Of a stretch of DNA of 64,000 nt, positions 34,922 through 45,765 are shown piece by piece. The stretch lies in the NCBI GenBank assembly GCA_963678675.1, contig OY783196.1, forward strand, positions 64,501 to 128,500. The letters run 5' to 3'. The stretch comes from Xiphydria camelus. Taxonomy: Eukaryota > Arthropoda > Insecta > Hymenoptera > Xiphydriidae. The notes below the pieces were generated by a model that ran no database searches, was not told the origin of the DNA, and saw only the letters and a program-made list of their open reading frames with translations. Made by a program: the position numbers and the translations under genes. Within the stretch, counting starts at the first letter, position 1; each line of letters opens with the position of its first letter.

Positions 34922-37246
34922 TTGATTACAAAAATCTTAAATTTCCAACTCGATTCCTCGTAAGGCTCAAAGAGAATTTTAAAATTGATTCGTCCTTTTC
35001 TTATATCGAGATTATTTGTGAGTGGAAGAGAAGGGCTCATTTAAAATAGTACGCCGAGATTTTGCAATTAAACACGCATATGACGCTGTCTCTTTAAAGT
35101 TTTTTTTAATTATTCACACAATTATTATAAAGACAGTTACTTGCTTCGTTTGGTTCTCAGCCACCTTCTTTGAATTCGCTATTATTATTTTTTTATATAA
35201 AAGTATAGTTATACTCGACCATTCTCTTTGTTTTCTAAAGACAGCATCATATGTTTCACTAGAATGTAGAGTATCGAATTGGATGTTATTACGAAGTTCT
35301 TTTCACTCTTCGAGTCTACAAAATGGCATTTTATCGCGATAGAGAGAGCTCAATCTTCATTCTCGTAGTAACATCAAATTTGCTTTCTTTCATTATTGGT
35401 ACCCACTTATACGTCTAATCCGATCTGTCCTTAGAATGAGATTAAACTTGAAGATAATTCACCAAACACTTCGTCAACGAACGGCAATAATTCCAACGAA
35501 AGGGTTAATCATCCGAACCACGAGAGTGTCGCAGATGATGATCAACATACCTCAAAGCACGGAACAAAGTCGCAGAGAAACCTGAGGAGTCACCAAAGCA
35601 CGCCCGAGACCTTAAATAAGGATGGAACTGGAGAAACTGCGCGAGTCCCCGATGCAGATCGCCCTGAAGAATCACAAAACTCAAAGTCATCGGATACTAC
35701 AAGCTCCCGTCGGCTTAGAAGTAAAGGAGGAACTGAGGATGCAAACTCTGAGACGAATTCGGAAAAGGAGAGCGATGTTCCTATAGCGAATAGGTTGCGC
35801 AGCCACGACAGCACTAGCAGTAATACGCGTACGAGTGAAATTATCAATGGGGGGAGCGTTAATGAGCAGGCGTGTCAGGAAGATGAGAGCATGATTCAAA
35901 TCCCGACGTCTACTTTAAATAAAATTCTAACAAATGTGGGCAATTCCTCCAATACAGAAGTATGCGTGAAGGAGTCGAGAAACCGTAATTGTAGTACCGG
36001 AGATATAAGTTTTACCGTTGAACTTCGTAAAAAACGGAGTACAGATATAGTTACAGTATTGGCCAAAGTATTTCCTGACCAAGGTTCCTGCTTGGTAGAC
36101 CCCGGAATTGCCGAACTCTTTGAGAATCAAAGTGATATTGAAATCCGCAGTATCCTCAATGCCGCGTTTAACCGTAACACAAAAGACAATAATAATATCG
36201 AGGCAACTGAATTTGAGGAAATCGAAGAACAGTCGATCGTATCGAGAAATCCCGAGGAACTCTTCACGATGGATGGAGATGAGATTCAAGTTGACGAGAA
36301 TGTCGAACATATCTCCGTGGGAAATCAAACCGGTTACACTTGCAGACTCTGTCGCAAAGTCTACGAGCGCAAGGACAAGTGCATAGTCCACATAAAGACG
36401 CATCTCGGCATTAAACAATACGTATGCATTCTTTGCCGTGCTAAATTTGTGTGTAAATCCGACGTGATGAAGCACATAAGATGCTCGCACACAAATCCCA
36501 GGCCCATACAGTGCCCCAAATGTCCGAAGCGGTTCAGATCGAAGTTTGACTTGACAGAGCACGATAACGTTCACAAAGGCGTGAAACCGTATCGCTGTCC
36601 AGACTGCGGGCAGAGCTATCATCACAAAGTGTCTTTGCAAATGCACGTCAAGTCACACTTACCACCGCAGAATCTCGCTTGCGAGTACTGCGGCAAAGTC
36701 TTCCCGTTCCGCACGAGGCTACTGAGCCACGTGACGAGCGTACACTTGAAGAAGGGGCGCAATTTCCGATGTCACTTTTGTTACAATCCATACTCGAGTT
36801 TGACAGTCTTAAACGAGCACATCAAAACCCGGCACACGGCGACTCATACCTGCGATGTTTGCGGGAAATCTTTTAAAGTCGCCTCCAAGTACAAGGCTCA
36901 CGTCCTCCAGCACACAAATCCAAAACCTTTCGTTTGCAATGTGTGCAACAATCGATACGCGTCGAAAGCATTCCTGAACGAACACCTGCTGAAACACGAG
37001 GGCCTGCGAAAGCACGTATGTCAAAAGTGCGGTGCTAGTTTTGCGCAAGCAAGCCATTTGGCAGCGCATCGACACGTGCACGGCGAGAAGAAGCACGCTT
37101 GTCCAGAATGCGGGAGGAAGTTCAATCGACAGGACAACATGAAGGTCCACAGGAAGAGGCACTTCGACGAAGTGAAAAAGACTGACGGAAAGCAGAGGGG
37201 CCTCTTGATGAATGGCAACATTTCAAATCTTCCTATTGAAAAATGA
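32781..37246 (+). CDS. ZAD C2H2 zinc-finger protein, proximal isoform (10 fingers)
   Basis: Three exons (32781-32915, 34639-34782, 35435-37246), all in phase 0, give 696 aa. The zinc-finger-associated domain (ZAD), an arthropod dimerisation module with a C4 site, is split by intron 1: Cys11 and Cys14 (ICRLCG) come from exon 1, Cys57 and Cys60 (KTICVQCLG) from exon 2. A long Ser/Glu/Asn-rich linker follows. Ten C2H2 fingers run from about residue 395 to 680, starting YTCRLCRKVYERK and ending FNRQDNMKVHRKRH. Such proteins are nuclear DNA binders, often transcription or chromatin regulators; the target is unknown. Exon 1 also seems to serve the distal cassette at 38.7-42.1 kb. AATAAA at 38248 and 38421 could end this isoform. 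Confidence 0.9.
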
Positions 37247-38610
37247 TACTCGCAAAACGACGCCTTGCAATTTCGTCCGTTGCCTTTAAAGTCTCGCTCA
37301 ATGTTTTTTCATAAGCTGTACGAGAAGACTGCATTCGGTATAATTCCAATTCCATTTATGGATCCCTCGATAAGGGTCCCTTCTTTCTCGAATATTTTCG
37401 AAAGGAGATTTGTAATCGTTTGTGTGCTCGACAAACCTGTAAGAGATAGTACTCGCAATATACGTTATCAAGTTACATACAAATTGCAAAGCAAAACATG
37501 AACTTGGTAAGGAAATATTTGAAATTATTGATACGCACGAGAAGTATATTTCCAAGATGTGAATTCTAATTGAGAAAAGCTATTTTTCTATTAAAAAAAT
37601 GCAATCACTGCGTGGATGGCCTAACTAAATTGAGATTTGATAAATAAGTATACTCTAATACAGAGAGTTGAGAGGGCTTCCAAAGTCAAACTTTTTGTCT
37701 TCAAAAGTGAGATGTATTTTTTATACACTTTTAGAGGAAAAAGAAGAGCTAAGTTTTGAAATACTAGACACTCGCTAAAACTATGATACTATTTTTGTGC
37801 AGAATGTTTGTAAACGATAATACGCGCTCACTCCTTTCAATTTTACTCTTGCGGGTAGTCGTTAACTATTCCAGGCATCTACATATCTACATGTATGTGT
37901 CCTCTCTGCAGGATACACATGCCTGATTAAATATTAAAATACCACCTATATAGAGAGAAACTAATTTAGAGTATGCTTTACAAAAGCAAAACGACTGTCA
38001 TTTCATAGTAAGTGCCTGTCTTAGGGAATGGCGCGCGCTTAAATTTAAACCTTTTCTTTAAAAATTCACGCTGCATTTCTTTCAATTATATACAGTATAC
38101 CTACATAATGCGTTTGTGTGAGCTGCTCTTAGTGGTTGTACACTTCTGCCCTCTTCAATATTATTTTCACCCCAGTAGGAATGGCGGCTGAAAGTTACCA
38201 TTCCCAGGACTGCATCGTGTCTCATGATATTAAATATAATATAAGGCAATAAATATTTTCTACTTTAGCAGTATAATCAGAAATACTTTTTCCACAAGTA
38301 GTCATTTTGTAATCGCTAATAATAATCTACGATTAGGCATATGATAAGGTTTTACCGAAGTGATATCGAATGTACATTTTTTGACAGTTTGCTCCTTTTT
38401 CGGTATTCCACGTCGATGTCAATAAAAGTACATGATATTTTTTGAAACTCGCTTTTCGTTTCTCTATCCCGTGTAGTTCCCCACCCTTAGCCGTTCAGTT
38501 TAGCGTAATGTGTTTTCGTTACGACCCCAAATATCTTTCGAAGAATGATATCGCGCTTAACGCGTAACAGCCTGCTTCACTTCACGCGAGTAAAGGGGTA
38601 TTCTCCTTTG

Positions 38611-38646
<36 letters not shown>

Positions 38647-41600
38647 ACAATTCATGTATAACGCGTACAATGTGGTTTTCATTAAAGAATTTAATGCCAT
38701 TCGCGCGTTGGGCATGCTTCAGATCAAAGAAGACGATGAACTATCTCACCTGGTCTGTATGCGATGTTTGGGCACGCTGGAATTCTTGTGCGACTTTCAC
38801 GAGCAGTGCCACAGTACGCAGCGAAAACTATTGTCTGCGGTAAGCAGTGTCTCACCATCATAGGCATGTACAATAGTATTATAGGCATGGGGTAGGATTA
38901 CAAAGCTAATGAATAATGAGTAACATGTACATATATCAATATAGGTATTGCGTATGAAATATTTTATACATTTGTTATATTTTGATTCAGAGGGAACGCA
39001 CAATGACTGAACGAACAACATGTTCGATTGAAAACGACACAGATTCCGACAAAGAAAACGTCTTGCCGATTAAGGCAGTAGCGAAGCGTAAATCTAAAGC
39101 TCTACAAAGTGAAATAACGAAAATTCCAAAGATTTCTCCCATTTTCGTTGACTCGTCGGTCGCTATTACAGGCATTGATTCGACGGTTCCCAATATCGGT
39201 GAATGTGAATTTGATCAGAGTACGATTGAAGCCGACTCGACCAAGGTTTTCAAGTCGAACGAGTCGATGGACACTGTCGATTCGTTAATGAAAACTCGTC
39301 ATACGGAATTCCCTTCGACAAACGAGAACAGCTCTGAGAGTAGCTTGCGTGCGAGTACTCCGATTAAAGCCACCGAAAATACACAACAAAAGGACGCAGT
39401 CCTCGCCCCGTGCCTAAACGAAGACGAGGGACAGAGCAAAGTATGTAATAAAAAGGAAAATTTGTTTTTTCGTCACACATTCACGGACAATAACTCGCAA
39501 TCGATTACGAAACGTCTGGCAAAGATGAAAGATCCCGTGAATGCACAGAGTGAAGAGGAAGAAGCAAGCGACCAAATATCCAGAATAGTAGAGAGGTGTA
39601 GTAAAGATATAGAAGGTGAACGAGAAAATAACGAATCCAAAAAAGCCGACAGAAGATCCGACGCATCGGAGATTTTGGCGAGTTCTACATCTTCTACGGG
39701 CGAAATGAATGATTCAACGTGCGTGTCACTGTCCACCGCGAGTAACGCAGAGCAGATAGATTGCGTAAATACCGAAGGAAAGTGTATTTCACTGGCGCAA
39801 GAAGCTACGACGAGCAAAGCAGTGCCAGTTATTGTGAAGCAAGAGAGATCAATGGAAAGCGAAACGAGCGAGCAAGCCTCGCAGATCTTTCTACCGAATC
39901 AGGTTGTATGGATGCCCGGTGCGTTGATAATTCGTGAACCGGAAAAGCCCAAACGCGCAGAAGAAGAAAAGCCAACGAACAACAGCCCTGCACCGGGTGA
40001 CGAGGCGGGGAGCGATCAAATGCAGGACATAAGTTCAACTGGTTCGAGTCCGGAATGCAACGATATAATTATTACAAATGAATGCAATGAACGAGAAAAA
40101 GTTGACGATAAGCAGGAGAATAAAGATTGCGACAATAACACCGCCGATCAAGTAAGAAAATCTGTGATAGAGCTGCTGCAAAATGCCAAAGCCAATCGTT
40201 CCTCGAAACGATTTCTTGAAACCGAAGTGGACTGCGAAGATATACCTCTCAGTGATCGAAGTTTATTACGCGATCGAAGTGTGAGCTATACTACGGACGC
40301 CGCCGGTAAGACTGGGGTAGACTTTCGCAAGAGACGTAAAATCACAGAAGGGAAATTTGGAAAAATTTCGGAGCTGATCAGCGAAGAACAAAAAGAAGCC
40401 ATTGAGGCGTTCTATCGCGTCGAGATGGAAGTTGTTGATAATGAACGAGTATGCCAGAATTTAACTGTTTTTGACAAAATGAATATACAATGTAATATTT
40501 GTACTACGATCTATCCTAGAATGGATAAGTGCCAGGTATGAGCGCGACGATTGGTTATCAGCCGAATTCAGCTTTGCTGAAATTCACATGTGTGAATTCA
40601 CCTATTTGTATTACCATCATCGTGATTTCTCTCGTACACAGGTTCATATCTGGGGGCACTTGAATATGAAACCCTATCGATGCAACGCATGTGATTTCGC
40701 TACCGTGACAGTCAGTAACGTTCGCTGTCACATTCGAAAAAGTCATTTGAAAATCAAACCGTTCAAGTGTCATCTCTGTGAAAAGAAATACGTAACAGCC
40801 GTCCTGCTGGAGGAACACCTGAACATGCACACTGGCAACAAGCCGTTTTGTTGTAAGCTGTGCAACTTCACGTGCTCCAGCAGACAAGTATTAAGCTACC
40901 ACAAGACAACTCATAAGAAAGTCAAGGTAATTATTGTATATAAACGTTGTGCAATATCGCTTCCAATTCCGAAGCTACTACCTTCTTCCTACGCAGGATG
41001 TATCCTGTCCTATTTGTGGCAAAGATTTCTATTCGAACGGCAGGATGCGAGCACATATCGTTATTCACAATAAGGATAAAGCGTTTATGTGCAAATTTTG
41101 TTCGTCGTACTTGTGCAACGAAGAGGCACTAGAGAGACACTACCAGAACGTTCATTCGAAGGACTATGTCTGCAATATTTGCGGCAAACGTACGAAATCT
41201 AGAAAGGCGATGCACAATCATCAAAATGTAAACTTGATATTTTTATTCTTTGTCGTGATACCATCGTCTGTCTTCTTTGCTCTCGAAATCGAGCTTTTCC
41301 ATTTATCCATTTTTACGCAGGTTCACTCCGCGGCAAAGTACAAGTGTCCCATTTGCCCGAACAAGTACAAAAGCAGCCACATACTGAAGGAGCATCTACT
41401 GAAGCACGAAGGCATCAGGAAGTATAAGTGCGACACTTGTGAGAAATCTTTCGGTCAGCAATCGCATCTTGCCGCCCATAAGGCAGTACACAGTGAAAAA
41501 AGGTATAACGCGTTAGTTATATTATTCTTGCCGATAGAATCGCGCGACCGTGACCGTGACCGTGTCGAGTGTAGGATTAATTATATTAGTGCTTTTTCTC

Positions 41601-42089
41601 TCTATTAGGTATGCCTGTCCCGGTTGTGATCGACGATTCAATAGACTCGATAACATGAAGATGCATACCAAACGCTGCGAGCCATTCCTGGCTAATCCAG
41701 AACTGAGTGACCTATTGAATAAGAAAGGTAGACCCGGACCAAAGAGAAAGAACAATAGTAGTGGGACGTCCTCGAGAAATATGGGAAGTGCTAGCGATAT
41801 GGAAAAGCCCGAGCGAGACGATACGCTAAATAAGACGAAGACTGAAATGAAATTGAATAAGACTGATTTAGATTTAAGTGGATCGTACTCGGACACTGGT
41901 CATGTCAATTCAGATACCACAGCCGTACCTCGCAGCGAAAATATGCAACCGTTTGAATCAAAAAGAGACGAAATCCTTCGAATTGGAGAAGTCGACATTT
42001 TTCCCGTTCCGGAGACCACTCCGTCAGATATCGTTCATAAGGAAGAAGTTACCGTTATTGAGAATGAATTGGGGCCAGAGTGTTTTTGA
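32781..42089 (+). CDS. ZAD C2H2 zinc-finger protein, distal alternative isoform (10 fingers)
   Basis: Exon 32781-32915 joined to 38723-38839, 38991-40535, 40642-40926, 40997-41227, 41321-41502 and 41609-42089 gives 991 aa with every junction in phase. The distal second ZAD half (LVCMRCLGTLEFLCDFHEQC) begins at the same codon phase and places its cysteines at the same positions (57 and 60) as the proximal one. No separate first ZAD half (CxxC exon) was found between 37.25 and 38.72 kb, so use of the shared exon 1 is inferred. A 515-codon acidic Ser/Thr-rich linker exon precedes ten fingers, several split by introns. The last finger ends MKMHTKRC, so its final ligand is Cys rather than His (or it is non-standard). 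Its last fingers resemble those of the proximal cassette, showing tandem duplication. Alternative: an independent gene with an unseen first exon. Confidence 0.8.
32916..34638. other. Intron 1 of the ZAD locus (proximal splice)
   Basis: AT-rich, no extra coding cassette recognised. Starts with GTGAGT and contains a GC palindrome (32946-32959) and adjacent small stem just after the donor. Ends with a good pyrimidine-rich acceptor (TTTAAATCACAG). Confidence 0.7.
34861..34920. repeat. (ACT)20 microsatellite
   Basis: Twenty perfect trinucleotide units in the intron between exons 2 and 3 of the proximal ZAD isoform. Translated frames across it are artefacts. Confidence 0.97.
38248..38253 (+). promoter_or_regulatory. 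Poly(A) signal, proximal ZAD isoform (candidate)
   Basis: AATAAA about 1 kb after the proximal stop; a second one follows at 38421. Either would separate the two 3' cassettes. Confidence 0.45.
38421..38426 (+). promoter_or_regulatory. Second candidate poly(A) signal, proximal ZAD isoform
   Basis: AATAAA 173 bases after the first candidate and about 300 bases before the distal cassette. Confidence 0.45.
38611..38645 (+). repeat. (CT)n tract upstream of the distal ZAD exon
   Basis: A 35-nt pyrimidine repeat ends about 77 nt before the acceptor of the alternative exon 38723-38839. It could act as a polypyrimidine or PTB-type regulatory tract, or simply be a microsatellite. Confidence 0.85.
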
Positions 42090-42834
42090 TTAATTTGTGA
42101 ATATCGTATTATCGTACGTTTCGGGAAAATTTACTTAAAGAGAAATGTAGGGGTACACTTATCTAGGTACAATCACCTTCATCTTGTAAAGGGTGAGCAC
42201 AATGGTTGTTGCATATCTTTAATGTCAGGACGGTTCATCGCATTTTATTTGTTCGTCACGAATTACGCCGATAATTAATGCAATTTATTACACAGTGAAT
42301 GTAAACTCTATAATTCATTATTAAGCTATTTACACTCTTTTAAGAAACTTGAACGTTCTGAAACGATTCCCCTGGGGTAACGGATAAGCGACTTTTACCT
42401 AATGTGTTATTAATTTCAATGGTCTGTGCCATCAAATTGCTCAATGATTATTAAACCTCGAATACCTTTAGTTAGATTAATGTTAGAGAAAAATGATCGT
42501 TCTCTTGCAAATTGTTCGAAATATTTAGAACTGCCACAGTGTAAGAGTGTGATGTTTCCCAAGTTAGTTCTTATTACTCTTTTCCTCGGAATAATCTGTT
42601 GTAAATCTAAGGAAGCATTTAACCATCTAAACACCATTTAAGTATTACGATAAGAGAAGATTCAAAGTTCAATTGCTTCTCAGCTCTTTGGGCTAGAATC
42701 GAAATTGATCGCGCGCGCGCGCGTTGCACTGATAATATCTTTGTATACAATAGAACGATATTTTTATACAATTCTTGATACTGCCAGTGATTCAATATAA
42801 CCATCGTTACATGAAACATACGAATGAAAGTTTC

Positions 42835-42838
<4 letters not shown>

Positions 42839-42878
<40 letters not shown>
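42839..42878. repeat. (GA)n microsatellite
   Basis: About twenty uninterrupted GA units. Serine/leucine-rich frames across it are artefacts. Confidence 0.95.
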
Positions 42879-42880
<2 letters not shown>

Positions 42881-43779
42881 TAGGTATCTCTTAACTGACA
42901 AATAAAAGTTAAAAAGAATCTCTTGTATCTCGAAGAAAATTGCGCTAACTCTTCCCATGATATATCATACAATCAGAAAAGTTGCACAACGATTTAATTT
43001 CTCGATATAAATAATCGCTGTCGTATTGGTATTTCATGTAAGTTGTGTACCTGCCAGTCCCCTTCAAAGAATGTAGTTGAGATTAAAGCGATTCGACATT
43101 CAGCGCTTTTTTCCGTCTTGATACCAGAGATCGTATTCTAATGAAAGGCCATTTACGCTTACTATTATACGTATAATAATGAAGTTAAGACTGACCTAGC
43201 GCGCAAAGTTGTAACGTAAAGTTCCTACGAAGTTAACTGCAGTCAAAAAGAATTAAGGATTAGTTTCTTCTTCCTTCGTCAATAAGCCAATAGAATGTCA
43301 TTTTAAGTTTTAAGCGACAATTTCATCCTGGAGGGGCAACTCGACATAGTATTATTGGGACTGTTTTTCCAATATTAAGTGCACTCACATTTTGAGACAA
43401 TGGACTCACTTGACAGAATATTCATTACTGATCATTCAACGAACATTGAACGCTATTTGATATTTTTTTTGTCAATCAATGGATCTCGAATGTTCTCTGA
43501 AGATGCCAGTGAGTAATGTCATGGCCCAAATGGTTGCGTTATCTGAAGAAATTCATATCCTATACAAAACTCTAATGTGATGCTGGTACACATACCATTA
43601 GAAAAATGCCTATCATTTTTAATTCTCTTAAAAGTATTAGGTAATCCTGAAAAAAAGGGAACAATGAATTTTATCTGTAACTCGTTTATTTTATATACTG
43701 TGCAAATAAAATGTTTTTACTCCGAGAGAATAAGTATATTTATTCCTCATGCGCGATGGTAGGGTAAATATTTGCCAAA

Positions 43780-43816
43780 GACAGAGAGAGAGAGAGAGAG
43801 ATAGAGAGAGAGAGAG
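43780..43816. repeat. Interrupted (GA)n microsatellite
   Basis: GA repeat with one ATAG interruption, about 330 bases upstream of the sulfotransferase start. Confidence 0.85.
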
Positions 43817-44147
43817 TTACTGGAAAAGAGAAAATGTTAGCTAGTGAAAGTTAGTTGACCTACATTTTTTCCGAACCTCAAGCATAACTAACAATCTCAA
43901 TCATTCCTGGCTGGGCTCTCGTAGAATTAAGCCAAGTCGTACTGAGCTCTCTACAGTGGTATTAAACTTCAAGGTGGTTTATTAGTTGTGGTATAGAATA
44001 ATCTAGTCTCGTATAGTAATCGACAATCTTCGATTTTAAACTACTAGTGAAATTTCGTCGAAACTACACGGTCTTCATTTAGAATTCGATAAAGCACGCT
44101 CGTCGTCCGTGAGTTGGAAAGAAATTATAAACGAGATTTTTTTTAAG

Positions 44148-45609
44148 ATGAGCATTACACCGCCAAAGTACGAACTTTTAAATGCAAGTAAAACAATTGA
44201 GATGCTCAAAATGTTTCACGGTGAACGAACCGGTTGGGTTCAAGTGGGCGAGAAAAAGTGGTTCTTTCCAAGTAGATACGCCGAACAAGGTGAAGGTTTC
44301 TTTAAATTCAAGACCAGATCAAGTGACACGTGGGTTCTATCGTATCCCAGGTCAGGTTCGTAATATCAGTGATGATAATTTTTATTACGCTTCAATAAAT
44401 AGTAAGTATACATACAGTACCCCTATACCTATTGTACGTTTCAATAACTTTTGTCCGACTAATCAGGTACAACTTGGACCCAAGAACTAGTTTGGTTACT
44501 GTGTAATGATTTGGACTTCGAAACTGCCGGAAATAAAGTTCTGGCGGAGAGGTTTCCATTCTTAGAGTAAGAAAGTTTGATCCGATATAATGGTACTCTC
44601 AATATCATTTAGTATACTCTACAAAAGTTCTCCTCAGATTTAGCATGTTCAACCATCCTGAAGTGACAGCAGAATTTGTCAAGATGAACGAGGATGATCC
44701 AAAGAAACAATTACTTTGCAAAGAAATTGCTAAACCTGGTTACGAAGTTCTAGATTCTATGCCCTCGCCACGATTTATAAAGTCACATTTTCCATTCAGT
44801 CTATTGCCTACAATACTGGAAAGTGGATGTAAAGTAATTCTCACCCATGAACCAAACATCTGTAAAAGGTAGCGACTCCGAGAAGACTTGGACGATACGT
44901 TCGTTATTTCAGATTGTATACGTCGCGCGCAATCCAAAAGATGTGGCAGTGTCCTGGTACCATCTCAACAAAGCCATAAAGACTCAAGGATATCAGGGTG
45001 ACTTTTCAACATTTTGGGATTATTTTGAAAACGATCTCAGTAAGTTATAGGTACCTATGTGTACACAGTATAACAGGAGAGAGAAAAATAATACGTACAC
45101 ACACAAGGATATTATTTTATCGATTTATCTCCCATAATTTCTCAGCACCCTGGAGTCCGTATTGGGAACACGTGAAAGAAGCCTGGGCTCTGAGGGAGCA
45201 CCCTAATTTACTCATGTTATTTTACGAAGATATGTGTCAAGTATGTATGCAGTGGCTTCATTACAGATTTTAGTTGAATAGAACTCAGTGTAACGCACTT
45301 TTTCAGAATTTGCCCGAAGTCATCGAAAAGGTAGCGAAATTTTTAGGAAAATCTTACAACAGCGAACAAATATCAAAACTGGCGGATTATTTAAACATTC
45401 GGAACTTCAAAAACAATCCAATGGTGAACTCATCGGAGCTTAGAGATTGCGGTATCATAAAAACGGGTACATTCATTAGGAAAGGTCAAAGTGGAGATTG
45501 GAAACATGTGTTTACGTCAGAACTGGTTAGTAGGGCGGACAAGTGGGCAGAAAAGAACCTTAGAAATGTCGACTCAACATTTCCATATTTAAATAATAAC
45601 TACAAATGA
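44148..45609 (+). CDS. Cytosolic sulfotransferase (SULT family)
   Basis: Six exons (44148-44355, 44467-44566, 44638-44833, 44913-45039, 45146-45240, 45307-45609) give 342 aa in phase, slightly longer than vertebrate SULTs. It should transfer sulfonate from PAPS to a small acceptor such as a phenol, steroid or alcohol; the substrate cannot be read from sequence. The 5'-phosphosulfate loop is YPRSGTTWTQELVWLL, the 3'-phosphate site is VARNPKDVAVSWYH, the catalytic histidine lies in FIKSHFPFSLL, and the C-terminal PAPS-binding signature is FIRKGQSGDWKHVFT. All essential motifs are intact. No signal peptide, so cytosolic. An in-frame GTG precedes the chosen ATG but there is no reason to use it. 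It converges on ERAL1 with 156 bp between stops. Confidence 0.95.
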
Positions 45610-45765
45610 AAATTATAGTTAATTTCTCGAAATGGGAACATCAATTATTACACTCTCTACATAGTACTTGGGGACAGTTACTGCGATCGATTCCACAAAT
45701 AATACTTTATCCGTGTAATTTTACATCTCGCTTTAATTGCATTCTGTTATTTACATTAATTGTGT

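Larger units (their letters stand above)
37247..38722. other. 3' UTR of proximal ZAD isoform and intron to distal cassette
   Basis: Holds two AATAAA sites (38248, 38421), no CxxC exon that could begin a separate ZAD, and a (CT)n tract at 38611-38645 shortly before the distal acceptor at 38722. Confidence 0.65.
42090..44147. other. Intergenic stretch between ZAD locus and sulfotransferase
   Basis: AT-rich; no gene recognised. Carries the 3' UTR of the distal ZAD isoform and two (GA)n microsatellites (42839-42878 and about 43780-43816). Confidence 0.55.

Noticed and set aside
34671..34925. Poly-Tyr and poly-Thr proteins around 34.86-34.92 kb
   Set aside because: Translation of the (ACT)20 microsatellite.
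37247..38722. A separate first exon (CxxC half of ZAD) for the distal zinc-finger cassette
   Set aside because: CxxC-coding patterns there are followed at once by stops or lack splice donors; none fits ZAD spacing.
38797..39193. Minus-strand open frames opposite the distal ZAD exons
   Set aside because: Antisense shadows of coding sequence.
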